Source: Novosphingobium aureum (GTDB lineage: Bacteria > Pseudomonadota > Alphaproteobacteria > Sphingomonadales > Sphingomonadaceae). Taken from it: DNA of 64,000 bases. Below, piece after piece: positions 7,744 to 17,227 of this stretch (positions are counted from its first letter, which is position 1; every line of letters starts with the position of its first letter). The stretch is from assembly GCF_015865035.1 (NCBI RefSeq), contig NZ_JADZGI010000003.1:248001-312000 (forward strand), written 5' to 3'. A model generated the notes under the pieces. The model searched no databases and was not told where the DNA came from. It saw only the letters and a program-made list of their open reading frames with translations. A program made the position numbers and the translations under genes.

Positions 7744-9846
7744 ATGATTTCCGACCGTACCCGCTTCCTGCGCTCCGTACTTGCACCGGCATTTGCCTCG
7801 GCATCGCTCGTGGCTCTCGCCATGGCACCGGCCCAGCTCCACGCCGCCGAGGCCGACCAGCGCGTGACCATGAAGCGCGGCGAGGAAGCACCCGAAGACA
7901 TCGTCGTCTCGGCAACCGGCTATGAACTCAACGTGCAGGATGCGCCCGCCACGATCTCGGTGATCACCGCCGATGAGATCAAGCAGCGCTCCTACACCGA
8001 CATCACCGATGTCCTCGTCAACGTGCCGGGCGTGCACATCCAGGGCGGCGGCGTCGAGCAGTCGGTGATGATCCGCGGCATGAGCGCGGACTACACCCTG
8101 TTCCTGATCGACGGACGCCGGATGCAGGACAACCAGGCCTTCGGCCTCAACGGCCAGCAGGCGGGCACCCCGATCAACATGCTGCCCCCGCTCAACGCGA
8201 TCGAGCGCATCGAGGTCATCCGCGGACCCGCCTCCTCGCTCTACGGCTCGGACGCGATCGGCGGCGTGATCAACGTCATCACCAAGAAGGTGATCAACGA
8301 GTTCTCGGGCAGCTTCTCGAGCGAATACATCAAGTCCGGCCCGGGCAACGACGTCACCAACGACGGCGTCAACGCCAGCCTCGCGCTCAACGTGCCGCTG
8401 ATCCGCGACCGGCTCTCGGTGCAGTTCACTGGCGGGGTGCGCTATCAGGACGAATCCGACTTCGTGGGCGGCGACGACAGTGCCGCAGCCGATCCCGAGT
8501 TCAAGCGCCGCAATGTCGGCGTCAAGCTCTCGCTGCGCCTCGACGACGACAACTCCTTCACCGCAGGCGCCACCCACACCATCCAGGAGCGAACCTCGAC
8601 GCCGGGCAAGAGCATCGCCGCCGACGACGACCTCACCTTCACCAAGACCCTGCGCGACAACTACTTCGCCACACACGAGGGCAACTACGGCAACCTGGTG
8701 TGGAATTCCTACGTCACCTACGACAAGTCCTCGAACCCGACCCGCACCAATGCCGAGACCGGCAACGGCGTCGATTTCGACACTCTCGTCGCCAATTCGC
8801 AGGTCGCGCTCAGCCTGCCGCGCCACAAGATCGTCGCGGGCGTGAACTACTTCCACGAGATGCTCGAGGACGGCGCGACCAACGGGCTCAACCTGCCCGG
8901 GCTGGTGGTTCCCACCGACATCGTCGCGATGGATCGCAAGCAGTATGCCGCCTTCCTCGAGGACAACTGGGAGATCGTCGACGATCTCTCGATCCTGCTG
9001 AGCGGGCGCGTCGACCACTCCGCCACGTTCGGCACGCGCTTCAGCCCCAAGGCCTATGCCGTGTTCCGCGCGACCGGCAACCTCACCCTCAAGGGCGGCG
9101 TGACCAGCGGCTACAAGGTTCCCAGCCTGCGCCGCGCGGCGACCGACTTCGGCTCGGTGTCGCGCGGGGGCGTGATCATCGGCAATCCCGATCTCAAGCC
9201 CGAAAAGACGATGAACTACGAGATCGGCGCGAGCTACGTGAACCGCGACCTCGGGCTCTCGACCAGCCTCACCGCCTACCAGAGCGACTTCGAGGACAAG
9301 CTGCTGCGCACCGGGCGGATCTGCGCGGCCGACGAGGTCTGCGTCTTCAACGGGGTCACTTACCCTGCGCACCAATACGGCTACACCACCTATGTGAACG
9401 TCGATACCGCCGAGCTCAAGGGCATCGAGTGGACGCTCGACTATCGCATCGTCGACGGGCTGCGCTACCGCCACAGCTACACCTATTCCCAGACCGAGCA
9501 GACTTCGGGCGACAACGCGGGCCAACCGCTCAACGACATTCCCGAGCACATGTTCAATGCCTCGCTCGACTGGGACCTCAGCGACATGATCCGCGCCTGG
9601 GGCCAGGTGAACTATCGTGGCCGCACCTCGGGGCGCACGACCAATTCCAGCGGGTCGGCGACCAACGGCTTCACCTATGCCCCCTACACTTTCTACAATC
9701 TGGGCGTGAACCTCGAGCCCAAGCCGGGCCTGCGCGTGAACCTGGGCGTCTACAACCTGACCAACAAGCAGGTCACCCCCGAGGACGGCTTCGCCTACGT
9801 CCTCGACGGACGTCGCTTCTCCGCCGCGCTCATGGTCGATTTCTGA
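7744..9846 (+). CDS. TonB-dependent outer-membrane receptor (siderophore/iron type)
   Basis: 700 residues from MISDRTRFL, which begins a signal peptide ending near LHAAEA; the Met 15 codons earlier would spoil it. A TonB-box-like segment (EDIVVSATG) is followed by the plug domain: TISVITADEI, NVPGVHIQGGG, SVMIRGM, IERIEVIRGPASSLYGSDAIGGVINVIT. A 22-strand barrel ends in the terminal Phe (ALMVDF). Its length and plug motifs resemble the CirA/FepA group that imports ferric siderophores. It starts a run of five closely spaced genes ending in apbE, which supports iron uptake coupled to reduction. The ligand cannot be deduced. Confidence 0.93.
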   Translation: MISDRTRFLRSVLAPAFASASLVALAMAPAQLHAAEADQRVTMKRGEEAPEDIVVSATGYELNVQDAPATISVITADEIKQRSYTDITDVLVNVPGVHIQGGGVEQSVMIRGMSADYTLFLIDGRRMQDNQAFGLNGQQAGTPINMLPPLNAIERIEVIRGPASSLYGSDAIGGVINVITKKVINEFSGSFSSEYIKSGPGNDVTNDGVNASLALNVPLIRDRLSVQFTGGVRYQDESDFVGGDDSAAADPEFKRRNVGVKLSLRLDDDNSFTAGATHTIQERTSTPGKSIAADDDLTFTKTLRDNYFATHEGNYGNLVWNSYVTYDKSSNPTRTNAETGNGVDFDTLVANSQVALSLPRHKIVAGVNYFHEMLEDGATNGLNLPGLVVPTDIVAMDRKQYAAFLEDNWEIVDDLSILLSGRVDHSATFGTRFSPKAYAVFRATGNLTLKGGVTSGYKVPSLRRAATDFGSVSRGGVIIGNPDLKPEKTMNYEIGASYVNRDLGLSTSLTAYQSDFEDKLLRTGRICAADEVCVFNGVTYPAHQYGYTTYVNVDTAELKGIEWTLDYRIVDGLRYRHSYTYSQTEQTSGDNAGQPLNDIPEHMFNASLDWDLSDMIRAWGQVNYRGRTSGRTTNSSGSATNGFTYAPYTFYNLGVNLEPKPGLRVNLGVYNLTNKQVTPEDGFAYVLDGRRFSAALMVDF

Positions 9847-9866
9847 GCCGGAAGGGGATCGACGCG

Positions 9867-10538
9867 ATGCACGCCACGACCGGGAAGAGCGCAAGCGTTA
9901 AGCAGTCGGGTGCCCCTGCGCGCCGCCCGCGCAAGGCGCGCGCCTTCTGGATGAAGCAGCTGCACACCTGGCACTGGATCAGCGCCGCGCTCTCGCTGGT
10001 GGGCATGCTGCTGTTCACGGTGACCGGCTTTACCCTCAACCATGCTGCCGACATCCCGGCAGAGCCGGTGCGCGTCGAGCGCGAGGGCACGCTCTCGCCG
10101 CAGGCGCTGCGCCTGTTGCAGGGTGACGACGAGACCGCAAGGCCCCTGCCCGGCCCGGTGGCGGCATCGGTCCGCGAGATCACCGGCCTCGCCGTTGCCG
10201 GACGCGATGCCGACTGGTCGGGACCGGGCGAGGTCTATCTCGCCATGCCCGGCCCGGGGCGCGACGCCTGGGTCAGCATCGACACCGCGACCGGCGAAGT
10301 CCTCGCCGAACGCACCGAGCGGGGCTGGGTCTCCTACCTCAACGACCTGCACAAGGGGCGCGACACGGGCACGGCATGGAGCTGGTTCATCGACCTGTTC
10401 GCATTCGCCTGCCTCGTCTTCACGCTGACCGGGCTCGTCCTGCTCCAGCTCCATTCGCGCAACCGCCCACTGACCTGGCCGCTGACCGCCCTCGGCCTCG
10501 CCATCCCGCTGGGCATTGCCCTCCTGTTCATCCACTGA
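9867..10538 (+). CDS. PepSY-associated transmembrane protein
   Basis: 223 residues. A basic N-terminus and a first membrane helix (around WISAALSLVGMLLFTVTGF) are followed by a periplasmic region of about 120 residues. Two more helices close the protein (FIDLFAFACLVFTLTGLVLL and the C-terminal LGLAIPLGIALLF). LNDLHKGRDTGTAWSW is the typical PepSY_TM signature, with an HxxH-like arrangement of histidines (LHTWHW) in helix one. PepSY membrane proteins in siderophore loci are implicated in transferring electrons across the inner membrane to reduce ferric siderophores. The gene is 20 bases after the receptor stop and is almost certainly in the same operon. Confidence 0.85.
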   Translation: MHATTGKSASVKQSGAPARRPRKARAFWMKQLHTWHWISAALSLVGMLLFTVTGFTLNHAADIPAEPVRVEREGTLSPQALRLLQGDDETARPLPGPVAASVREITGLAVAGRDADWSGPGEVYLAMPGPGRDAWVSIDTATGEVLAERTERGWVSYLNDLHKGRDTGTAWSWFIDLFAFACLVFTLTGLVLLQLHSRNRPLTWPLTALGLAIPLGIALLFIH

Positions 10539-10560
10539 CCCAAGCGAAAGGCCCGCATCC

Positions 10561-11055
10561 ATGCCAAGGCTCGCCATCCGTACCGGCGCAGGCGTCCTCG
10601 CCGCCAGCACGATCGCCGCCGCCGTCCCGGCCCATGCCGAGACCATCCGCGTCACCATTCCGCGCATCAAGGTCGCCGAATATCACGCCCCCTACGTCGC
10701 CGCCTGGCTCGAACCGGCCGCGGGCGGGACGGCCCGCACCGTGTTCGTGTGGTACGACGTCAAGAAGAAGGGCGCCGAGCCCGGCTCCAAGTGGCTCACC
10801 GACCTGCGCACCTGGTGGCGCAAGGGCGGGCGCCGCCTCAAGCTGCCCGCCGACGGCGTGAGCGGTGCCACCCGCGCGCCGGGCACTTACGACATCCCCT
10901 TGCCCAAGGGCCTGCCCAAAGGCGCCTATGTCCTCAAGGTCGAGGCCGCGCGCGAGACCGGCGGGCGCGAGATCGTCTCGCTGCCGATCACCGTGCCCGG
11001 CGCCAGTGGCAGCACCACGGGCAAGACCGAGCTCGGTTCCGTCACCATCCGCTGA
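10561..11055 (+). CDS. DUF2271 periplasmic protein with ApbE-type flavinylation motif
   Basis: 164 residues. The start at 10561 gives a short export signal ending VPAHAE. DUF2271 landmarks: VAAWLEPAAGG, TVFVWYD, KWLTDLRTWWR and RAPGTYDIPLP. The heptad DGVSGAT (about residues 98-104) matches the D-x-x-(S/T)-G-A-(S/T) consensus recognised by ApbE flavin transferases, which attach FMN to the last Thr, here about T104. The apbE gene is two genes downstream in the same run. I infer a periplasmic flavoprotein carrying electrons from the PepSY protein to the imported ferric complex. Flavinylation itself is not demonstrated. Confidence 0.85.
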   Translation: MPRLAIRTGAGVLAASTIAAAVPAHAETIRVTIPRIKVAEYHAPYVAAWLEPAAGGTARTVFVWYDVKKKGAEPGSKWLTDLRTWWRKGGRRLKLPADGVSGATRAPGTYDIPLPKGLPKGAYVLKVEAARETGGREIVSLPITVPGASGSTTGKTELGSVTIR

Positions 11056-11136
11056 CCTCCGGCCTTTCCCACCCATCAGTACTTCCCGACGCCCGGACCT
11101 TCACATCCATCCGCTTTGCTCCTGAAAGGTAACGCC

Positions 11137-11988
11137 ATGACTGCACGCCGTCGCATCGCGCGCCTCGCGCTCGCCTCCACGCTCTCGCTCGCCTCGCTCG
11201 CCCTCACCGCAGCCCCCGCCTCGGCGCACCGCTTCTGGCTGGTCCCCTCGGCCACGACGCTTTCGGGCACCGGCCAGACCGTCTCGTTCGACGGGGCGAT
11301 CTCGAACGACCTGTTCAATCCCGATCATGTCGCGATGCCGCTCGAGATCCTCACCATCGTCAAGCCCGACGGCAGCAAGGGCGAGATGCTCAATGCCACC
11401 AAGGCGCGCCACCGCTCGACCTTCGACGTTGCCATCGACCAGGAAGGCACCTGGTGGATCGGGGTCAAGCGCGAAGGCTACTCGGGCAAGTTCATGCTGA
11501 ATGGCGAGGAATGGCGCGTAGGCGGGCGTCCGCGCAAGGGCGTCAAGCGCGTCGCCGGCCTCGACGACATTCCCGCCGGCGCCACCCAGGTCGAGCTGGT
11601 CGAGAGCCTTTCGACCAACGGCACCTTCGTCACTGCGGGCATGCCCAACGACGAAGCCTTCGCGCCGAGCGGCAAGGGTCTCGAAATCCAGCCCCTCACT
11701 CACCCCGACGAGCTGGTATCGAACGAACCGGGCCGCTTCCGCTTCCTGATCGACGGCAAGCCCGCCGCCGGGGTCAAGGTCACCGCAGTCCCGGGCTCGA
11801 AGCAGTTCCGCTCGAGCGAGATGGTGACCACGGTCGAGACCGATGGCGAGGGCATCGCCACGATCGCATGGCCGACCCCGGGCATGTACTGGATCGACGC
11901 TCAGGCCGAGGACACCAACCCCGCCGAGCCGCGCGCGGGCAAGCGGCGCATGGGCTACACGCTCACCGCCGAGGTCGTCGCACCCTGA
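11137..11988 (+). CDS. DUF4198 domain periplasmic protein
   Basis: 283 residues with a signal peptide ending APASA, then HRFWLVPS, the typical mature N-terminus of DUF4198 proteins, whose first His may bind metal. The rest is beta-rich with an Ig-like C-terminal part (AGVKVTAVPG, TDGEGIATIAWPTPGMYWIDA). DUF4198 proteins sit in metal-uptake loci, often with TonB receptors, and some resemble nickel/cobalt uptake components. The start is placed after the AAAGGTAA ribosome site. It is 81 bases after the DUF2271 gene and 2 bases before apbE, so it is probably in the same operon. The exact role is unknown. Confidence 0.83.
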   Translation: MTARRRIARLALASTLSLASLALTAAPASAHRFWLVPSATTLSGTGQTVSFDGAISNDLFNPDHVAMPLEILTIVKPDGSKGEMLNATKARHRSTFDVAIDQEGTWWIGVKREGYSGKFMLNGEEWRVGGRPRKGVKRVAGLDDIPAGATQVELVESLSTNGTFVTAGMPNDEAFAPSGKGLEIQPLTHPDELVSNEPGRFRFLIDGKPAAGVKVTAVPGSKQFRSSEMVTTVETDGEGIATIAWPTPGMYWIDAQAEDTNPAEPRAGKRRMGYTLTAEVVAP

Positions 11989-11990
11989 CC

Positions 11991-13001
11991 TTGCCGACGA
12001 ACCATACCGAGCGGGACGGCCCAAGGCTGGCCGTCCCGCTCGCGCTGCCTCCCGACATCCTCGCAGGATGGCGCGCGGGCGTGCCTGTCCAGCCCTTCGC
12101 GGGCACGACGATGGGCACGAACTGGCGCGTCAAGGCGGCCCTGCCCGACGATCTCCTGCCCGGCGCGCTTGCAGCACGGCTGGTGCGCAGGCTCGAGCAA
12201 CTGGTCGCCCGGCTCAGCCACTGGGAGGCCGACAGCGCACTCTCGCGTTTCAACCGGGCGCGCGCAGGGTCATGGCACGGGCTCGACGACGACTTTGCGC
12301 AGGTCATGGCCTGCGCCCTCGACATCGCGGCGCGCAGCGAGGGCGCCTTCGATCCTGCGATCGGCGTGCTCGTCAACCTCTACGGCCACGGTCCGCGCCC
12401 CGCCCCGCACCAGCCACCCGGCGCCGAGGCCCTGGCCGATGCCCGCGCGGTGAGCGGGTGGCAGCGCCTCGACTGGGACGCACAGGGCCAGCGCCTGTGC
12501 CAGCCCGGCAATTGCCACCTCGATCTCTCGGGCATCGCCAAGGGCTACGGTGTCGATGCGCTGGCGGGCGAACTCGAAGCGGCCGGATTGCGGCACTTCC
12601 TCGTCGAGATCGGTGGGGAATTCTCAGCGCGCGGCATGCGCCCGGACGGCGATCCATGGTGGGTCGAGCTGGAAACGCCACCACAGGCGCTGGCGCAAGG
12701 CATCGCGCCCTTGCGCCTCGCACTATGCGACAGCGCCGTGGCGACCTCGGGCGACTACGTGCGCGGCGCGCATACGCTCGATCCGCGCAGCGCCGCACCC
12801 GTCCATCACGTCCTCGCGCTCAGCGTGATCCACGAGAGTGCGATGCAGGCCGATGCCTGGGCGACCGCGCTGGGCGTCATGCCCACCCCTGCCCTGCGCG
12901 CCCATGCCGAGCGCGAGGAACTGGCAGTGCGCTGCATCACCCGCGAAGGGTCCCGGCTCACCGAATGGATCAGCCCCGCACTGGCGCGGATGATGGACTA
13001 G
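11991..13001 (+). CDS. apbE: FAD:protein FMN transferase
   Basis: Family features in order: PFAGTTMGTNWRV at the N-terminus, SHWEADSALSRFN, the central DLSGIAKGYGVDA block, FLVEIGGEFSARG and the ATSGDY segment. A metal-binding Asp near ESAMQADAWATAL is followed by a conserved helix. The enzyme transfers FMN from FAD to Thr or Ser of periplasmic or membrane targets. No ATG lies before the domain. TTG at 11991, 2 bases after the previous stop, gives 336 residues; GTG at 12081 is an alternative. No signal peptide or lipobox is clear, so its cellular location is uncertain. The likely local substrate is the DUF2271 protein. Confidence 0.88.
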   Translation: MPTNHTERDGPRLAVPLALPPDILAGWRAGVPVQPFAGTTMGTNWRVKAALPDDLLPGALAARLVRRLEQLVARLSHWEADSALSRFNRARAGSWHGLDDDFAQVMACALDIAARSEGAFDPAIGVLVNLYGHGPRPAPHQPPGAEALADARAVSGWQRLDWDAQGQRLCQPGNCHLDLSGIAKGYGVDALAGELEAAGLRHFLVEIGGEFSARGMRPDGDPWWVELETPPQALAQGIAPLRLALCDSAVATSGDYVRGAHTLDPRSAAPVHHVLALSVIHESAMQADAWATALGVMPTPALRAHAEREELAVRCITREGSRLTEWISPALARMMD

Positions 13002-13133
13002 GCCGCGTGGGGAAGATCGAACGGCGGGGTTTTGGCCCGATTCCGCTCATTCCACTCTGTGCGGAGCTTGACCGCGGTACCTAAGTCCAATCTGGCAGTA
13101 ACCGCCCAATATTATAGACTATTTATCGAAAAT

Positions 13134-13151
13134 GAAGTAAGATATTACTTC
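13134..13151. repeat. Inverted repeat in AT-rich convergent spacer
   Basis: GAAGTAA and TTACTTC flank GATA within an AT-rich stretch of roughly 13080-13200. The stretch separates convergent apbE and hyuA and contrasts sharply with the GC-rich surroundings. No T-run follows directly, and I see no gene in 13002-13271. Confidence 0.35.
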
Positions 13152-13271
13152 TCCAATATACGAATCTACAAGCCGTTTCATTAGTTTTGGAAGGAAGTTG
13201 AGAATGAAGAAGCGCACTCGCCACGCAAGGCTTTCCAGTCACTTCCGATTTCCCCCTCCGTCGCGGCAGCC

Positions 13272-15356
13272 TCAGCACAATCGCTCGAGCACGTAGTCGC
13301 CCGCGGTGTCGACCTGTGCGCGCCAGCCCGGCTGGACGACGATGGTGGTGAAAGTCTCGGCGATGACCGCAGGCCCCTCCACCCGGTCGCCCGCGACCAT
13401 GGCGGCGCCGTCGTGGATGGCGGTGGGAGCAAAGCCTTCGCCAAGGTTCACTTCACGTGTGGCGCGCGGCTTGACCAGTCGCGACGTCGCGCTGGGGCCG
13501 CCAGCGGCAGGCGGGCGCGGCGTGGCGACGCGGCTGACGAGGCGAAGTCCGGTCACCTCGGGCAGTTCGTGCTCGCGGATATGGCCGTATTCCTCGGTGT
13601 GGCGCGCGTTGAACAAGTCCAGCGCGCGGCTGCCGAGCGTGTCGTCTAGCCAGTCGAGCGCGCCCGGCGCGCCTTGCGCGACGTCGAAGGTGAGCGAGAA
13701 GTTCTGCCCGGGATAGCGCATCGAGAGCTGGTAGGTGGCGTGGATATCGTCAGCCGCAAGGCCGGCCTCGACGAGATGCGTCGCCGCGCGGTCGGACAGT
13801 TCGCGCCACAGTGCTTCCATGCGCGCCACGGGCAGGTCCTCGACCCCGGCGATGAGCGCGCGCTCCTCGTCGATCGTGGGATCGGCGACGAGCGTGCCGA
13901 GCGCGGAGAAGGTCGGGCTGGCGCGCGGGATCAGCACGCGCGAGATGCCCAGCTCGCCCGCCTGGATCGCGGCGAAGACCGGCCCGTTGCCGCCATATGC
14001 GAGCATGGTCAGCCCGGCCGGGTCGATGCCCTTGCTCGCGGTGGTGCGGCGAATGCCGTCGACCATGTTGGCGTTGACGAGGCGCAGCGCATCGCGCGCG
14101 ACCTCCTGCGCCGACTTGCCGAGCGCATCGCCAAGCGCGGCGAAAGCTTCCTCTACGCCTGCGCGGGTGAGCGCGAAGTCGCCGCCGGCAAAGCACGCCT
14201 CGTCCGAAAGCACGCCCGTCATCAAGAGCGCATCGGTGACCGTCGCTCGCGTGCCGCCCCGGCCATAGCAGATCGGCCCCGGATCCGAGCCCGCACTCGC
14301 GGGGCCGACCCTGAGCGCGCCCGCCACCACCTCGACGATCGAGCCACCGCCCGCCCCCAGCGTCTCGACCTGCACCATCGGCACGCCGACGAGATAGCGG
14401 TGGTGCATGTTCCAGCCCGCCTCGGCAGGCGCCGCCCCGGAGAGCACGAGGCTCATGTCGTAGGAGGTACCGCCCATGTCGACGCAGAGCAGGTCCGCAT
14501 GGCCCTTGGCGCTGCCGACGTGGGCCGAGCCGACCACCCCGCCCGCCGGGCCCGAGGCGAGCACGCGCACCGGCGCACCCTCGATATAGTCGACGCTCAT
14601 CACCCCGCCCGAGGCCTGCATCACCATGAGGCGGCGCGCATAGCCCGCCTCGCCAAGGCGCACGACCAGCTTCTCGAGATAGTCGGCGACGCGGGTCGCG
14701 ACGAAGGCATTGACCACGGTGGTGCTGGTGCGGTCGTACTCGGGCCCGCGCGGCAGCACCTTGTGGCTGAGCGAGATACGCGCGCCGGGCAGCTCCTCGG
14801 CGGCGATCTCGGCGACGCGCAGCTCGTGCTCGGGATTGAGGAAGCTGAACAGCAGCGAGACCGCGACCGATTCCACCCCCTGCTTGCGCAGCTTCGCGCA
14901 CTGCGCGCGCACCGCCGCCTCGTCGAGCGCAGTATGGACCGAACCGTCGGCCATCACCCGCTCGGGCACGCCAAGGCGGCGACGGCGCGGGGCGATCTGC
15001 GGCGGCGGGGCCAGTGTCGGGTCCCAGATGCTTTCCTTGAAACCGCGGCGATATTCCATCTCGTCGCGAAAGCCCTCGGTGCAGATGAGCCCGGTGAGCG
15101 CGCCGTCCATCTCGATCAGCGCATTGTCGGCAACGGTGGTGCCATGGACGATGGCATCGCAGCGCGCGAGGAATTCGCCGAGCGCGAGGCCTTCCATCGC
15201 CGCGAGCCGCTCAAGCCCGCTCATCACGCCGAGCGAGCGGTCCTGCGGGGTGGTGAGGTTCTTGTAGAGACGCACGCGCGCCTCCTCTCCCACGCCGCAC
15301 AGCAGCGCGAAATCGGTGAACGTCCCGCCAATATCGATGCCGACCCGATAGGCCAT
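13272..15356 (-). CDS. hyuA: Hydantoinase/oxoprolinase subunit A
   Basis: 694 residues, the typical HyuA length. It begins MAYRVGIDIGGTFTDFA, the ASKHA-type phosphate-binding segment of the Hydant_A N-terminal domain. It continues with VHGTTVADNALIE, LASGPAGGVVGS, LCVDMGGTSYDMSLV, ETLGAGGGSI and GPICYGRGG, all landmarks of the hydantoinase/5-oxoprolinase/acetone-carboxylase family. Such subunits use ATP to activate amide or carboxylation substrates. It follows hyuB by 41 bases on the same strand, forming the usual heteromeric pair. Known pairs act on hydantoins, 5-oxoproline, acetone or acetophenone. With no additional subunit present, the substrate cannot be chosen. Confidence 0.9.
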   Translation of the reverse strand: MAYRVGIDIGGTFTDFALLCGVGEEARVRLYKNLTTPQDRSLGVMSGLERLAAMEGLALGEFLARCDAIVHGTTVADNALIEMDGALTGLICTEGFRDEMEYRRGFKESIWDPTLAPPPQIAPRRRRLGVPERVMADGSVHTALDEAAVRAQCAKLRKQGVESVAVSLLFSFLNPEHELRVAEIAAEELPGARISLSHKVLPRGPEYDRTSTTVVNAFVATRVADYLEKLVVRLGEAGYARRLMVMQASGGVMSVDYIEGAPVRVLASGPAGGVVGSAHVGSAKGHADLLCVDMGGTSYDMSLVLSGAAPAEAGWNMHHRYLVGVPMVQVETLGAGGGSIVEVVAGALRVGPASAGSDPGPICYGRGGTRATVTDALLMTGVLSDEACFAGGDFALTRAGVEEAFAALGDALGKSAQEVARDALRLVNANMVDGIRRTTASKGIDPAGLTMLAYGGNGPVFAAIQAGELGISRVLIPRASPTFSALGTLVADPTIDEERALIAGVEDLPVARMEALWRELSDRAATHLVEAGLAADDIHATYQLSMRYPGQNFSLTFDVAQGAPGALDWLDDTLGSRALDLFNARHTEEYGHIREHELPEVTGLRLVSRVATPRPPAAGGPSATSRLVKPRATREVNLGEGFAPTAIHDGAAMVAGDRVEGPAVIAETFTTIVVQPGWRAQVDTAGDYVLERLC

Positions 15357-15397
15357 GGCTCTTTCCTTCCTGCTGATTTTGGTTGCGCCGGCCGCGC

Positions 15398-17227
15398 CTA
15401 TTCGGCGGCCTGTACCTGCGCGCTCGCCTCGGCCATGCTGGCGCGCAGCGTCGTGGTCGCGGCCGCGTCGACGGCGAGGTCGTAGTCTTCGAGGCTGCCC
15501 GTCAGCACCACGCCGTACCGCTCGCGCGCGGCATCGATGCTGACCAGTTCGTCGAGAACGTCTTCCTTCACCGCCTCGGGATCGCGGGCGAACGCCGGGC
15601 CGAAACCGCCGCCGCCGCCGTGCTGGTAGGCGATCACCGCAAGTTCGGGGAGCATCGCCTGCTCGGCCAGCTCGATGCGCCGCTCGTTGGGCGAACCCAG
15701 TTCGAAACGGTTCACGTAAGGGCTCCCGGGATCGCCGCCGCACATGCCCGAGATCGGGTGCTCGTGGCTGACCATCCAGGCAGTCGCCATCATCGGCTGC
15801 AGCACCTGCTTGACGTTGAGGCTGCCGGGCATCCCGCGCCACTGTCCCGCCCCGCCGGTATCGATGGTCAGTTCGCGCGAGAGGTTGAGCACGGGAAACC
15901 GGCTCTCGGCGTCCTCGGCCTGGCTGAGCAGGAGATTGCCCAGGCTCACCGGGCACGAACCCCAGCCATCCATGCCCTCGACCGCAGAGACGTCCATCGA
16001 GCGGCTGTCGACGCCCTGGTCCATGAACATCTGCCCCTGCCCGTCGAAGCCGATCACCGCGTTGGGCATGCCGATCTTGTAGACCTGCGGCTGCGCCCGG
16101 CGCGGGACGAGGCCGGAAAGCGCGATGCACACCGCCTCGGTGATCTCGCAGGCCGGGTGGAAACTGCCCAGCGCCGCGGGCTTGTTGGGCGGCGGATTGG
16201 CGATGCAGCCTTCGGGGATGTCGATGGTGACGGCGTTGAACAGGCCCTCGTTCTTGACGATCGAGGGGTCGATCATCGAGGCAAGCTGAACCATGACGTA
16301 GCCGCGCGAATTGGCGAAGGTATTCCACACGCCGGTAAGTTCGGGGCGCGCGTCGGTACCCGCCAGATCGACGCTGAGCGTATCTCCCGCGACGGTGAGC
16401 GCGACTTCGACGCGCACGTCGCGCGTGCCGGTGGTGTCGTGGTCGATCCAGGTCACCGCGCGGTAGGTGCCGTCGGGCCAGGCGGCGATCTCGTCGCGGA
16501 ACTGGCGCTCGCTCTGGTCGATGGCGTGGTTGATCGCGGCGCGGATGGTGTCGGCGCCGTGGCGCGCGATCATCGCCTCGATCCGTGCGACGCCCTTCTC
16601 GACCGCGCTGATCATCGCCGCGAGATCGCCCGCGAAAGTCGCGAAGCGGTTGTTGCGCACGATCATGTCGATCACGTCGACGCGCTTCTCGCCGCGGTGG
16701 ACGAGCTTGACGCAGGGGATCGCCAGACCCTCGGTGAAGATGTCGGTCGCCTCGAGGGTGAAGCCGCCCGGATCCTTGCCCCCGGTGTCGCCCTGGTGCG
16801 CCTGGAGCGCGATGCAGGTGACGAGCGCGCCCGCCTCGTCGTAGACCGGCGCATAGACGTTGTAGTCGGGCAGGTGCCCGCCGCCCGCGTCGGGATCGTT
16901 GCCGAGGAACACGTCGCCCGCGCCCCAGTCGTACTTGTCCTGGAGCATGAGCCCGTAGCGCACGGTGAGCTGCGAGACGAAGGTGAGGTGCGGCGTGCCG
17001 ATCGAACCGACCGCGAGCCGACCGTGGGCATCGACGATGGCCGCGTTGCGTTCGTTCGACTGGTTGATGATCGGGCTCGATGCGGCGCGGCCGAGATGGG
17101 TCGCGACCTCGAAGCACACCGTTTCGAAGGCGCCGCGCACGATATCGGCGGTCACCGGGTCGATTGCCGTCGCTGTCGGCAGCGCAGCCGGCTTTTCGGC
17201 CAGCTTGCGGCGCAGGGCGAAGCTCAT
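15398..17227 (-). CDS. hyuB: Hydantoinase/oxoprolinase subunit B
   Basis: 609 residues beginning MSFALRRKLAE. Hydantoinase_B signatures follow: DPVTADIVRGAFE, SPIINQSNERNAAIVD, FLGNDPDAGGGHLPD, HQGDTGGKDPGGF, IDIPEGCIANPPPNKP and YQHGGGGGFGPAF. The family forms a complex with HyuA and carries metal at conserved Asp/His residues near GNDP and HLPD. This gene comes first in the pair (hyuB then hyuA on the minus strand), and the MFS gene lies on the same strand 122 bases upstream. An operon of exporter plus HyuBA is possible. No regulator is adjacent. Confidence 0.9.
   Translation of the reverse strand: MSFALRRKLAEKPAALPTATAIDPVTADIVRGAFETVCFEVATHLGRAASSPIINQSNERNAAIVDAHGRLAVGSIGTPHLTFVSQLTVRYGLMLQDKYDWGAGDVFLGNDPDAGGGHLPDYNVYAPVYDEAGALVTCIALQAHQGDTGGKDPGGFTLEATDIFTEGLAIPCVKLVHRGEKRVDVIDMIVRNNRFATFAGDLAAMISAVEKGVARIEAMIARHGADTIRAAINHAIDQSERQFRDEIAAWPDGTYRAVTWIDHDTTGTRDVRVEVALTVAGDTLSVDLAGTDARPELTGVWNTFANSRGYVMVQLASMIDPSIVKNEGLFNAVTIDIPEGCIANPPPNKPAALGSFHPACEITEAVCIALSGLVPRRAQPQVYKIGMPNAVIGFDGQGQMFMDQGVDSRSMDVSAVEGMDGWGSCPVSLGNLLLSQAEDAESRFPVLNLSRELTIDTGGAGQWRGMPGSLNVKQVLQPMMATAWMVSHEHPISGMCGGDPGSPYVNRFELGSPNERRIELAEQAMLPELAVIAYQHGGGGGFGPAFARDPEAVKEDVLDELVSIDAARERYGVVLTGSLEDYDLAVDAAATTTLRASMAEASAQVQAAE

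Noticed and set aside
7732..9894. 720-residue minus-strand open frame across the TonB receptor
   Set aside because: Exact antisense of the receptor; Val/Gly/Asp-rich without motifs.
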